From contig JAGVAB010000086.1 in NCBI GenBank assembly GCA_020060485.1, positions 1-14,564 of the forward strand: a stretch of 14,564 bases of DNA, given 5' to 3'. The DNA is from Anaerolineales bacterium. Lineage in GTDB: Bacteria; Chloroflexota; Anaerolineae; Anaerolineales; Anaerolineaceae. The position numbers and the translations under genes were made by a program. Under the pieces are notes generated by a model that saw only the letters and a list, made by a program, of their open reading frames with translations, had not been told where the DNA came from and ran no database searches. Positions 1 to 6,003 of the stretch are shown piece by piece; the first letter of the stretch is position 1; every line of letters begins with the position of its first letter.

Positions 1-105
1 GATGGGGTCTTTTTCGCAATTTAGATTTTCTCTACGAGGACGATAGACTTATTCCATCTCTGTTCGGTTATCATTATCTTATACCAAGTCTAATGGAGGA
101 CGCAG

Positions 106-334
106 GACGAAGCAATCTCACCCACTGGCTTGGGGATTGCCACGTCGCGGCTGCGCCGCATCTCGCAAAGACAGATCATGATGTTCGCCGCCTTGTAATG
201 GCCGCGCAGCACGTCTCCATTGTCGTTGCGAAGGTTTCACCCGACGTGGCAATCCCCATCACGGCTTGGACGCTTCGCGGCCACAGTCGCTCATCTGCCC
301 CACCGCAGGTGCGGGTCGCTCCTTCGCAACGACA
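106..334. repeat. Intergenic inverted-repeat cluster upstream of the permease gene
   Basis: This gene-free stretch is built from repeat units. The unit at 221-334 has perfect 14-bp terminal inverted repeats (tgtcgttgcgaagg at 221-234, its reverse complement at 321-334). A second, oppositely oriented unit lies at about 106-174. It shares an exact 15-bp core in inverted form (ggggattgccacgtc at 132-146 against 243-257) and a related end, tctcgcaaagaca. Sequences of the style TTGCGA...CAATCCCC are a familiar class of short dispersed intergenic repeats (MITE- or REP-like) in bacteria. The same words recur in the arms that flank the large kinase gene (for example gcggccacag at 277-286 and 11406-11415). 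No transposase or target-site duplication is visible. Positions 1-105 hold nothing I can name, and I do not believe the short open frames across the repeats are genes. Confidence 0.7.
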
Positions 335-411
335 GTAATTTGGGCGCGATTTTCTACATACTTTTCGTGCACCCGACACACCCAAAACAACCTCATTTTC
401 CTCATCTTCTG

Positions 412-417
412 TATAAT
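412..417 (+). promoter_or_regulatory. Putative -10 box for a leaderless permease transcript
   Basis: A perfect TATAAT lies at 412-417, only 8 bases before the ATG at 426. A sigma-70-type start about 7 bases downstream would place the first nucleotide at or next to the A of the ATG. No Shine-Dalgarno motif lies between the box and the ATG. No convincing -35 hexamer is visible 16-18 bases upstream. The promoter assignment is inference from motif and spacing only. Confidence 0.4.
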
Positions 418-425
418 CAGGTTCT

Positions 426-1280
426 ATGGTTTTATCCAGCGTTTTTGGCATGTTTTTGGCCCTGGCTTCGGCCAATTTGATCGGCGCCAGTGATTTTTGC
501 GGCGGTCTGGCTTCGCGGCGCGGCGGCGGTCTGCGGGTGGTGGTGGTCTCCAGCCTGGCTGGCACCATCCTGCTATTCGTTTTCAGCCTCATTTGGGATG
601 AAACCCGGCTTCCCGTGGGGGATGTGGTATGGTCGCTGCTGGCCGGGATCAGCGGCTCGCTGGCGGTGATCACCATCTACCGCGGTCTGGTGATCGGCAA
701 TGCCGCAGCGGTGGCGCCCATCGCGGGGGTGATCGGTGCAGCCCTGCCGGCAGCCTTTGGTATGCTCACCCTGGGCTTGCCTCCTGCCAGTCAACTGGCA
801 GGTTTCTTGCTGGCCTTTCCCGGCATCGCTCTGGTCAGCCGTTCTCAAACGGAATCCGGACAAGTGAAAAAAGAAGCCTTGTTGATGGCCGTGCTTTCGG
901 GCATCTTTGCGGCAGGTTTTTTCACCTGTTTGTCTCAGGTTGCGCCTGGCACAGTAGTGCTGCCCTCACTGGTTGCCAAGCTGGGCTCGTTCGGCACAGC
1001 CTTGCTGCTGGCATTATTGCAGCCAAAAACTGCTGCTACGCTGCCATTTCGCCAGATCAGCCCGCTCGCCATTCTGGGCGGCGCACTGGATTCCATAGCC
1101 AGCGCCCTGTATGTCATGGCCCAGCAATACACCCGCCTGGACGTGGCAGTGGTGCTGACCTCGCTTTACCCGGCGGCCACCATTATCCTGGCCTATTTCA
1201 TTCAGAAGGAACACATCTCCCGCTGGCAATGGGTGGGCGTTGTACTCTGCCTGGTTGCCATTGTGCTGATCGTTCTATGA
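426..1280 (+). CDS. EamA/DMT-superfamily permease (10 TM)
   Basis: The 284-residue product is almost wholly hydrophobic and shows two halves of about five membrane helices each, the layout of EamA (DUF6) drug/metabolite transporters. The first half (about residues 4-138) contains a Gly/Ala-rich stretch ending in IYRGLVIGNAAAVAPIAGVI. The second half (about 148-284) carries the matching segment ALYVMAQQYTRLDVAVVLTSLYP, typical of the paired EamA repeats, and ends with a final hydrophobic helix. Family members export or import small metabolites such as amino acids, nucleosides or drugs at the cytoplasmic membrane, and the substrate cannot be read from sequence. The length is normal for the family. 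The ATG at 426 is chosen because the first helix follows at once. A TATAAT box sits only 8 bases upstream and no Shine-Dalgarno is seen. The SRP RNA gene follows about 20 bases after the stop. Confidence 0.85.
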   Translation: MVLSSVFGMFLALASANLIGASDFCGGLASRRGGGLRVVVVSSLAGTILLFVFSLIWDETRLPVGDVVWSLLAGISGSLAVITIYRGLVIGNAAAVAPIAGVIGAALPAAFGMLTLGLPPASQLAGFLLAFPGIALVSRSQTESGQVKKEALLMAVLSGIFAAGFFTCLSQVAPGTVVLPSLVAKLGSFGTALLLALLQPKTAATLPFRQISPLAILGGALDSIASALYVMAQQYTRLDVAVVLTSLYPAATIILAYFIQKEHISRWQWVGVVLCLVAIVLIVL

Positions 1281-1300
1281 TCGGGAATGTTTTTTTAAAC

Positions 1301-1503
1301 GAACGGGGCCTGTGAGGTTGCTTGTAAAAAACCATGCAGCCATGCAGCAACCAGGTTGACAGGCGGCCAGCCTCGCGGTATGCTTATGCCGCGTTCGAGT
1401 GGGACCGGCGCGGCAGAGCCCTGCGAATCCCGCCAGGTCCGAGAGGAAGCAACGGTAAGGAGGTTTCTCTGGGCGCCGCCGGAGCACCTGCTCGAACGCT
1501 CTT
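1301..1503 (+). ncRNA. Signal recognition particle RNA, long bacterial type with Alu-like domain
   Basis: This is the RNA scaffold of the SRP, which binds Ffh (SRP54) and targets nascent membrane proteins. The diagnostic helix-8 block is at 1431-1460: the strand ccaggtcc, a GNRA tetraloop gaga at 1441-1444 in place of the commoner GGAA, then ggaagcaacggtaagg, the conserved asymmetric-loop strand. The long S-domain hairpin is closed by a perfect 9-bp stem, 1391-1399 with 1491-1499. Upstream an Alu-like fold is visible: cctgt (1309-1313) pairs with acagg (1359-1363), and ggttgct (1316-1322) pairs with agcaacc (1346-1352), with a tgtaaa element in the loop. E. coli 4.5S RNA lacks this Alu part, whereas Bacillus scRNA has one. 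A T-rich tract after 1499 may end the transcript. The exact 5' end is uncertain. A possible promoter (TTGCCA 1255-1260, TATGAT 1276-1281, 15-bp spacer) overlaps the end of the permease gene. Confidence 0.9.
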
Positions 1504-1543
1504 TCTTTAACCCGCCAATTCTTTTTGAAGGTGAAATAAATTC

Positions 1544-2434
1544 ATGAATACTCCACCCGTTTGTGATTATGAAGGGTCTGATTACCAGGCATCTTTTTGG
1601 GATCAGGGCGGCAGAGCCTATGAAGATGCAGCGGAAGCGGTCGCCTTGAAGCGCCTGCTGCCGCGCAGCGGAAAATTGATGCTGGAATTGGGCGCCGGCG
1701 CCGGACGCAACACCCACCGCTATCAGGGTTTTGAACAGGTGGTACTGCTGGATTACTCCTTCTCCCAGTTGCAGCAAGCCCGCCAGCGCCTGGGCGGCAG
1801 TGAGCGCTATATCTATGTGGCGGCCGATGCCTATAAACTGCCCTTTGTAAATGGCCTGTTCGATGCGGCCACCATGATCCGTACCCTGCACCACATGGCT
1901 GATGCCCGTCTGGCCCTGTCCCAGGTGCGGCGCGTGCTGCAATCCAAAGCCATCTTCATCCTGGAATTTGCCAACAAGCGCAATCTCAAATCCATCCTGC
2001 GCTACACCTTTAAGCGCCAGAGCTGGAACCCGTTCTCCCCCGAGCCGATTGAATTTGCAGCCCTGAATTTTGACTTTCACCCGGCCACAGTGCGCACCTG
2101 GCTGCGGCTGTGCCAGTTTTCGGTGGAACGCCAGTTGGCCGTCTCCCATTTTCGCATCCCTTTGCTGAAGCGCATCCTGCCGCTGCGTTTGATGGTGTGG
2201 ATGGATACTTTAATGCAGCCATCCGGCAATCTCTGGCAGCTCAGTCCAAGTGTCTTCGTACGCAACCGGGCAGTGGGCGAAACCCATCCTGCACCGGTGG
2301 GAGCCTTCTTCCAGTGCCCGGCCTGCGCTGCCCCTCTGGACAACACGCCCCCCGAACTGGTCTGCCCATCTTGCGGACACACCTACCCGGTGCAGGATGG
2401 CATCTACGATCTGCGCATCAAAGATGAGGAATAA
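1544..2434 (+). CDS. Class I SAM-dependent methyltransferase with C-terminal Trm112-like zinc ribbon
   Basis: The 296-residue protein is predicted to be a soluble Methyltransf_11-type enzyme. Motif I (LELGAGAGRN, residues 47-56) is the SAM-binding glycine loop. D70 ends the second strand (VVLLDYS), and AADAYKLPF (93-101) is the next SAM-contacting segment. TLHHMADA (114-121) is the motif IV region. After the Rossmann core and a basic, partly hydrophobic middle, the last 40 residues form a small zinc-ribbon-like tail, CPAC (258-261) and CPSC (274-277), followed by YPVQDGIYDL. This resembles the Trm112/YcaR domain often fused to methyltransferases. The substrate is unknown; such proteins act on quinones, lipids, sugars or RNA. 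The ATG at 1544 follows a GAAGGTG ribosome-binding site (1527-1533) at good spacing. It lies directly after the SRP RNA and ends before a terminator hairpin, so it is probably transcribed alone or by read-through. Confidence 0.85.
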   Translation: MNTPPVCDYEGSDYQASFWDQGGRAYEDAAEAVALKRLLPRSGKLMLELGAGAGRNTHRYQGFEQVVLLDYSFSQLQQARQRLGGSERYIYVAADAYKLPFVNGLFDAATMIRTLHHMADARLALSQVRRVLQSKAIFILEFANKRNLKSILRYTFKRQSWNPFSPEPIEFAALNFDFHPATVRTWLRLCQFSVERQLAVSHFRIPLLKRILPLRLMVWMDTLMQPSGNLWQLSPSVFVRNRAVGETHPAPVGAFFQCPACAAPLDNTPPELVCPSCGHTYPVQDGIYDLRIKDEE

Positions 2435-2445
2435 AAACCAGCGAA

Positions 2446-2478
2446 CTTCCGCCTGAAATTCAGGTGGAAGCTGCTTTT
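2446..2478 (+). terminator. Intrinsic terminator after the zinc-ribbon methyltransferase
   Basis: An 11-bp hairpin, cttccgcctga (2446-2456) with tcaggtggaag (2460-2470), has one G-U pair and a 3-base loop. It is followed within a few bases by tttt (2475-2478). It lies 12 bases past the methyltransferase stop codon. Confidence 0.65.
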
Positions 2479-2524
2479 AATTGGGAATGATGCTGCACTC
2501 ATTTCATCAACAGGAGAAAGAAAC

Positions 2525-2940
2525 ATAGACAACCGCATCTACGCCATTTTTTTGGTGCTGGCCCTTGACCTGGCAGCCATTTGGCTGCTCTGGCCAAACA
2601 TCGAAAAGTGGATGCCTCTCCCCCGCAACAGGCTGCTCTGCAATTTCTTGGCACGCCGATTCTGATGGGCGTGGCCATCTTGCTGTTGACCAGTTTTCTG
2701 CAAAACCTGGTCACGGGCGGCCGGGCTGCCCGCTTCCTGGTCCACCTTTTCCGTTTTGCGATGATTACCGTATTCCTATCGGCAGGCGCCAATAGTATGC
2801 TGAACGCCTTTTTTTGGCCGCAAAGATCCCAATCCCAAGACGGCCAGAAGGTGTGCTATCATTTTCTGGCCATCCTGCCATCTTTGATCCTGCTCGTGCT
2901 GGGCGTCATTCTGTTAATGCGCTTCTTTGCATTCTACTGA
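2525..2940 (+). pseudogene. Small membrane protein gene with frameshift and ATA start
   Basis: A strong ribosome-binding site (AGGAG, 2512-2516) sits 8 bases before an ATA codon at 2525. From there frame 2 reads DNRIYAIFLVLALDLAAIW and LLWPNIEKWMPLP, a clear first membrane helix, then stops at 2663-2665. The adjoining frame 1 continues naturally with PPQQAALQFLGTPILMGV and three further hydrophobic segments to the stop at 2940. Adding one C to the run of five at 2620-2624 joins the frames into a protein of about 138 residues with four helices. The sequence therefore shows either a true one-base deletion (pseudogene), a homopolymer sequencing error, or frameshifting. The alternative intact reading is a 119-residue product from TTG at 2581, but that has no ribosome-binding site and loses helix 1. 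I do not recognise the family. The gene lies between a terminator and the convergent methyltransferase. Confidence 0.6.
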
Positions 2941-2981
2941 AACACCTACACAAAAAATTCTTTGCTGTGTGGGCAGGCTGT

Positions 2982-3020
2982 AAAAACTCTCCCGCAAGTT
3001 CTGACTTGCGGGAGAGTTTT
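2982..3020. terminator. Bidirectional terminator between convergent genes
   Basis: A perfect 17-bp stem, 2983-2999 with 3004-3020, has the loop tctg and contains ctcccgcaag. The stem ends in tttt on the + strand, and the A run at 2982-2986 gives a T run on the - strand. It can therefore stop both the small membrane-protein transcript and the - strand kinase-methyltransferase operon, whose stop codon is at 3031-3033. Confidence 0.85.
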
Positions 3021-3030
3021 GCGTGTTACG

Positions 3031-3786
3031 TTATGCGGTTTGTTCCCCTGTTTTTTCGACCACCCAGAAATGGGAAAGCCCCAACACTTGCAGAGGCGTT
3101 TTCTCCAAAAATTGCAGGGCAGCCCGCAAGAATTTACCGAACGCCGGGCGGCGGGCAATGATATTGTCGTATGCGCCGAAAATGGTTGTACACTCAATCA
3201 TCTGCACCGGCAGGCCGGCAAACAGGCGTTTCAGGTCGCGGCGGGTGTACACATTGACATGCGGGGCCAGCCGGTCGCGCCAGGGGCGCGGCAGGTAATT
3301 GACCAGCGGCTTGTTGCCAAAATGGTAGTGGCCGCGCCAGTAAATGCCGTGGGTTTCAAAGGGATAGCCGCGGTTGGGCACGAACAGCACCAATCTTCCG
3401 CCAGGGCGCAGGGTGCGCACCATCTCGCAAACGCATTGGCGGTCGTCCTGCACATGCTCCAACACCTCGTGGCTGATGATGAGATCAAAGCGGTCATCAG
3501 GGAAAGGCAAGCTTTCTCCAACCCCGCACACCACGCCCACCCCTGGCTGAAGCGCCTGGCGGCCGCGTTCCCATTCAATCTCCAGGCCAATGACCTGGGC
3601 AGCATCTTCGGCCAGGCGGGTCAGGTAAGCCCCCACCCCGCAGCCGTCTTCCAGAATGCGTCCGCGCCGCCGTTCACCGGCAGCCTGGCGGATCATGGCC
3701 AGGCGGCGCTCCTGTCCGGCGCGCCAAACATAAGAGGGCTCACCGCGCAGGGCGGCCTTGTCGGAGTGCTGGCTCATTTGGATCAT
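3031..3786 (-). CDS. Class I SAM-dependent methyltransferase
   Basis: The 251-residue protein has the Methyltransf_11 core. Motif I is ILEDGCGVGAY (residues 44-54), and an acidic strand end follows at IGLEIE (66-71). The block GESLPFPDDRFDLIISHEVL (90-109) continues into EHV, and the post-motif strand LRPGGRLVLFVPNRG is at 126-140. Residues 140-180 are rich in aromatic residues and His (GIYWRGHYHFGNKPLVNYLP), as in methyltransferases acting on lipids, sugars or quinones, but the substrate cannot be assigned. It is the second gene of an operon: the kinase stop TGA (3785-3783) overlaps its ATG (ATGA), indicating translational coupling. A GAGGG motif at 3791-3787 is too close to that ATG but ideally placed for the in-frame ATG at 3777, so the true start may be three codons later. 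A shared hairpin terminator follows the stop. Confidence 0.85.
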   Translation of the reverse strand: MIQMSQHSDKAALRGEPSYVWRAGQERRLAMIRQAAGERRRGRILEDGCGVGAYLTRLAEDAAQVIGLEIEWERGRQALQPGVGVVCGVGESLPFPDDRFDLIISHEVLEHVQDDRQCVCEMVRTLRPGGRLVLFVPNRGYPFETHGIYWRGHYHFGNKPLVNYLPRPWRDRLAPHVNVYTRRDLKRLFAGLPVQMIECTTIFGAYDNIIARRPAFGKFLRAALQFLEKTPLQVLGLSHFWVVEKTGEQTA

Positions 3787-5441
3787 CCCTCGTTGGTAAA
3801 TGGCACCCAGGCCAGAATGCTGGTACCTTTGCCCGGTTCGGTGCTGATGTCCACATCCCCACCCACGTTGCGGGCGCGGGTTTGCATGTTGGGCAGACCG
3901 TGCCCCAGGGTGAACTTGACCTTGTTCAGGTCAAAGCCGCGCCCATCATCACGGATCTCCAGCAGCGCCCGTTCAGCAGTGGCCCACAACGATACATCGA
4001 CATTCATCGACTGGGCATGTTTGGCCACATTGGCCAATGCTTCCTGGCAAATGTGGAACAAGACACTCGCCCGTTCGCCCGACAAGCTGATCAGCTCTTC
4101 ACTGGGCGTATGCAGAACAGCGTTGACCAGGGTATTGGCGCGAAATTCGATCACCAGCCGCTTGATGCCCTGGATCAAGTCCTCATCATGCAACTGGTGC
4201 GGACGCAGGTCGAGGATGTAGGCGCGGATATCGCGGATGGTGCTGTTCAGATCATTGACCGCCTGTTCAATTCGAGCCCGGGCGCGCTGCGGTTCTGTTT
4301 CCATCAACAAACGGGAGTGTTCCAGGATCAGGCCGACAGCATAGATCGACTGGATGACGCCGTCATGCAGATCCATGCCAATGCGTTCACGCTCTTCCAG
4401 CACGGCAATGCGCCGTTGCTGCAAATTGAGCTGCACATTCTCGATGGCCGTACCCACCCAGGAGCTGAGTGCCGAAAGGAATTGCATCTCCATTTCATCC
4501 AGCGAGCGATGGTCACAGGTGGACACACACAATACCCCCAGTACCCCCTGCCGGCCGTTCAACGGACAGCAGGCCACCTGGTACAACCCGCTGGTCAGAG
4601 CTTCTTTGGACAGCCCGTGGCCGTTGTTGGGTTGCAGCACCATGTGCTGGGAATGACCGAGCTCGGCTGTAGAGCCCACAATCCCCTCGCCGAATTTAAA
4701 GCCTTGTTTCTTCCACAGATGATCCACGGCCGTGCCGCGGTGCCGCGCCAGACGCAGCACCTTGCTATCGCCCTGGCGCAAGTAGATCTCCCCCACATCC
4801 AGCTTGAGGTAGTCCATCACCTGTTGCAGCGAGCTATCCAGAATCTGGTCAATATCTGCGGAGGAAGCCAGTGTGCCCACCAATTCATTGAGCAAAGCCA
4901 GGTTCTCGTTGCGGCGGGTGAGAACGCGGTCGCGCTGGACAAGCTGTTTGTACAGGCGGGTATTGGCAATGGCAATGGCGGCGTAAGCGGCCAGGGTCTC
5001 GATCACCTGCTGGTCATCAAGGCTGAAACTTTCGGTTTCGCTTTTATCTGTCAGGTAGATTTGCCCCAACTGGTTCTTCCCCAGTTGGATGGGCACCGCC
5101 AGGAAGGAATTGATGGCCGGGCGGCAGTCACGCATTTCCACAATGTCCACCGGCTGCCGGTTATTGAGAAAAGTGTTGATCACACACTCATCCTGCTGGG
5201 AACGTTCCAGACGGCAGATATCACCATTCACCATGCCAACCGGGATGAATTGTTCCAGCTTGTTGTTTTCGCCAATCACCCCCACTGCCGCAAAATTGGC
5301 GCCGGCCTGTTTGCAGGCTTCGACACCAATCCGCTCCAGCAAGGTTTCCAGGGGAATATCCTTGATACGCACCAGGTCCAGGCTGGCCCGGTGCAGCGCC
5401 ACCAAACGTTCTTCCAGTTGTTCGCGTGTGAGAATGACCAT
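3783..5441 (-). CDS. Soluble GAF-GAF sensor histidine kinase of the NarL-partner (HisKA_3) type
   Basis: The 552-residue protein has no membrane segment or signal peptide, so it should sense a cytoplasmic signal. Two GAF domains occupy about residues 30-162 and 190-338, joined by a helical linker; their ligand is unknown. The dimerisation and phosphoacceptor helix follows at 345-380 with ERIGMDLHDGVIQS, phospho-acceptor His359. The HATPase domain shows the N box CQEALANVAKHA (Asn471), the G1 box RDDGRGFD (497-504) and GHGLPNMQTRA (513-523). This is the HisKA_3 subfamily, which normally phosphorylates NarL/FixJ-type DNA-binding regulators. No such regulator is encoded in the window, so it is an orphan here. 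It is co-transcribed with the downstream methyltransferase through a 4-bp overlap. The ATG at 5441 is used because the N-terminal helix starts there; no strong ribosome-binding site is seen. Confidence 0.92.
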   Translation of the reverse strand: MVILTREQLEERLVALHRASLDLVRIKDIPLETLLERIGVEACKQAGANFAAVGVIGENNKLEQFIPVGMVNGDICRLERSQQDECVINTFLNNRQPVDIVEMRDCRPAINSFLAVPIQLGKNQLGQIYLTDKSETESFSLDDQQVIETLAAYAAIAIANTRLYKQLVQRDRVLTRRNENLALLNELVGTLASSADIDQILDSSLQQVMDYLKLDVGEIYLRQGDSKVLRLARHRGTAVDHLWKKQGFKFGEGIVGSTAELGHSQHMVLQPNNGHGLSKEALTSGLYQVACCPLNGRQGVLGVLCVSTCDHRSLDEMEMQFLSALSSWVGTAIENVQLNLQQRRIAVLEERERIGMDLHDGVIQSIYAVGLILEHSRLLMETEPQRARARIEQAVNDLNSTIRDIRAYILDLRPHQLHDEDLIQGIKRLVIEFRANTLVNAVLHTPSEELISLSGERASVLFHICQEALANVAKHAQSMNVDVSLWATAERALLEIRDDGRGFDLNKVKFTLGHGLPNMQTRARNVGGDVDISTEPGKGTSILAWVPFTNEG

Positions 5442-5479
5442 ATACCACTATCTACCGAATTAAAATTTAACCCTGAATG

Positions 5480-5504
5480 CCTGTAACAAATACAGGTTAT
5501 TGTA
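5480..5504 (-). promoter_or_regulatory. Possible promoter and operator of the GAF kinase operon
   Basis: On the - strand a TACAAT box (5504-5499) is followed by an inverted repeat, CCTGTA-acaaa-TACAGG (5480-5496), that would cover the predicted start site. It lies about 40 bases upstream of the kinase ATG. The position suits an operator or a short 5' hairpin. No good -35 element is visible, so this is a weak call. Confidence 0.25.
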
Positions 5505-5694
5505 ATCATGGGTATTAAGATGTATTTTAGCATATATTTACCGGCCGAAAAAAATTCCTTTGCAGCCTGCTCTGTGGAATGCAATTTGCGCGGCCACCTC
5601 AGCAAACATCTCTTTCACGGCGATTCCCAGAGAACCCTCAAAATTGGTTGCCCATTAATCCAAAAATCTGCTATGCTCAGTAAAAGGAAATTTA

Positions 5695-5896
5695 CTGGCT
5701 GCCTGACAGTTTTGCATTAGCTCATTTCAAAAAAACAGATCAATCTGCCTCGCGAAGCCCGAGTGCTTTTCTCGGGCTGTGGCGATCTCCAAAACAGATA
5801 AGGAAGATTGCCTCAACGTGGCGAAAGCCTTAAAATAACCAAAAAGGATGTCCATTTCCGTCCCGTTTCGCAATGACGCTTAAAGCGTCAGGTGGC
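5695..5896. repeat. Left arm of a ~200-bp inverted repeat flanking the giant hybrid kinase gene
   Basis: This 202-bp stretch is an imperfect reverse complement of 11296-11496 along its full length. Exact shared blocks, in matching order, are cctgacagttttgcat (5702-5717 with 11474-11489), ctcgggctgtggc (5771-5783 with 11409-11421), ccaaaacaga (5789-5798 with 11392-11401), cccgtttcgcaa (5862-5873 with 11317-11328) and gtcaggtggc (5887-5896 with 11296-11305). It fills much of the 562-base gap between the two kinase genes. The rest of that gap (5505-5694, 5897-5990) shows no gene, RNA or clear promoter. Arm words resemble the repeats at 106-334, so the arm is probably a member of a dispersed intergenic family. 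Confidence 0.8.
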
Positions 5897-6003
5897 CAGG
5901 AAAATTTTACCCGGAATTAATCCACAAAACCCTTATTGCCCGCTAAACTAATGATTGGGGTTGTTGCTTTTTTGGGTAAAGTTTTCAGGGAAAGGAGTGC
6001 AAG

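Noticed and set aside
629..1315. A 228-codon + strand frame overlapping the permease
   Set aside because: It is a shifted frame inside the permease gene, Gly/Arg/His-rich and non-membrane, while the permease frame has clear helices and family repeats.
1295..2149. A 284-codon - strand frame opposite the SRP RNA and the zinc-ribbon methyltransferase
   Set aside because: It overlaps the SRP RNA and a well-supported gene on the other strand, and the predicted protein shows no family features.
2962..4221. A 419-codon + strand frame spanning the terminator hairpin and two - strand genes
   Set aside because: It runs through a strong terminator and opposite the methyltransferase and kinase, shows no domain, and has no ribosome-binding site.
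3882..5486. A 534-codon open frame on the + strand opposite the GAF histidine kinase
   Set aside because: It is antisense to a kinase with all motifs intact. The translation is rich in Gln/His without recognisable domains, as expected from a codon-bias shadow.
5508..5720. A 70-codon frame in the gap between the two kinase genes
   Set aside because: It has no ribosome-binding site, shows no recognisable domain, and runs into the repeat arm.
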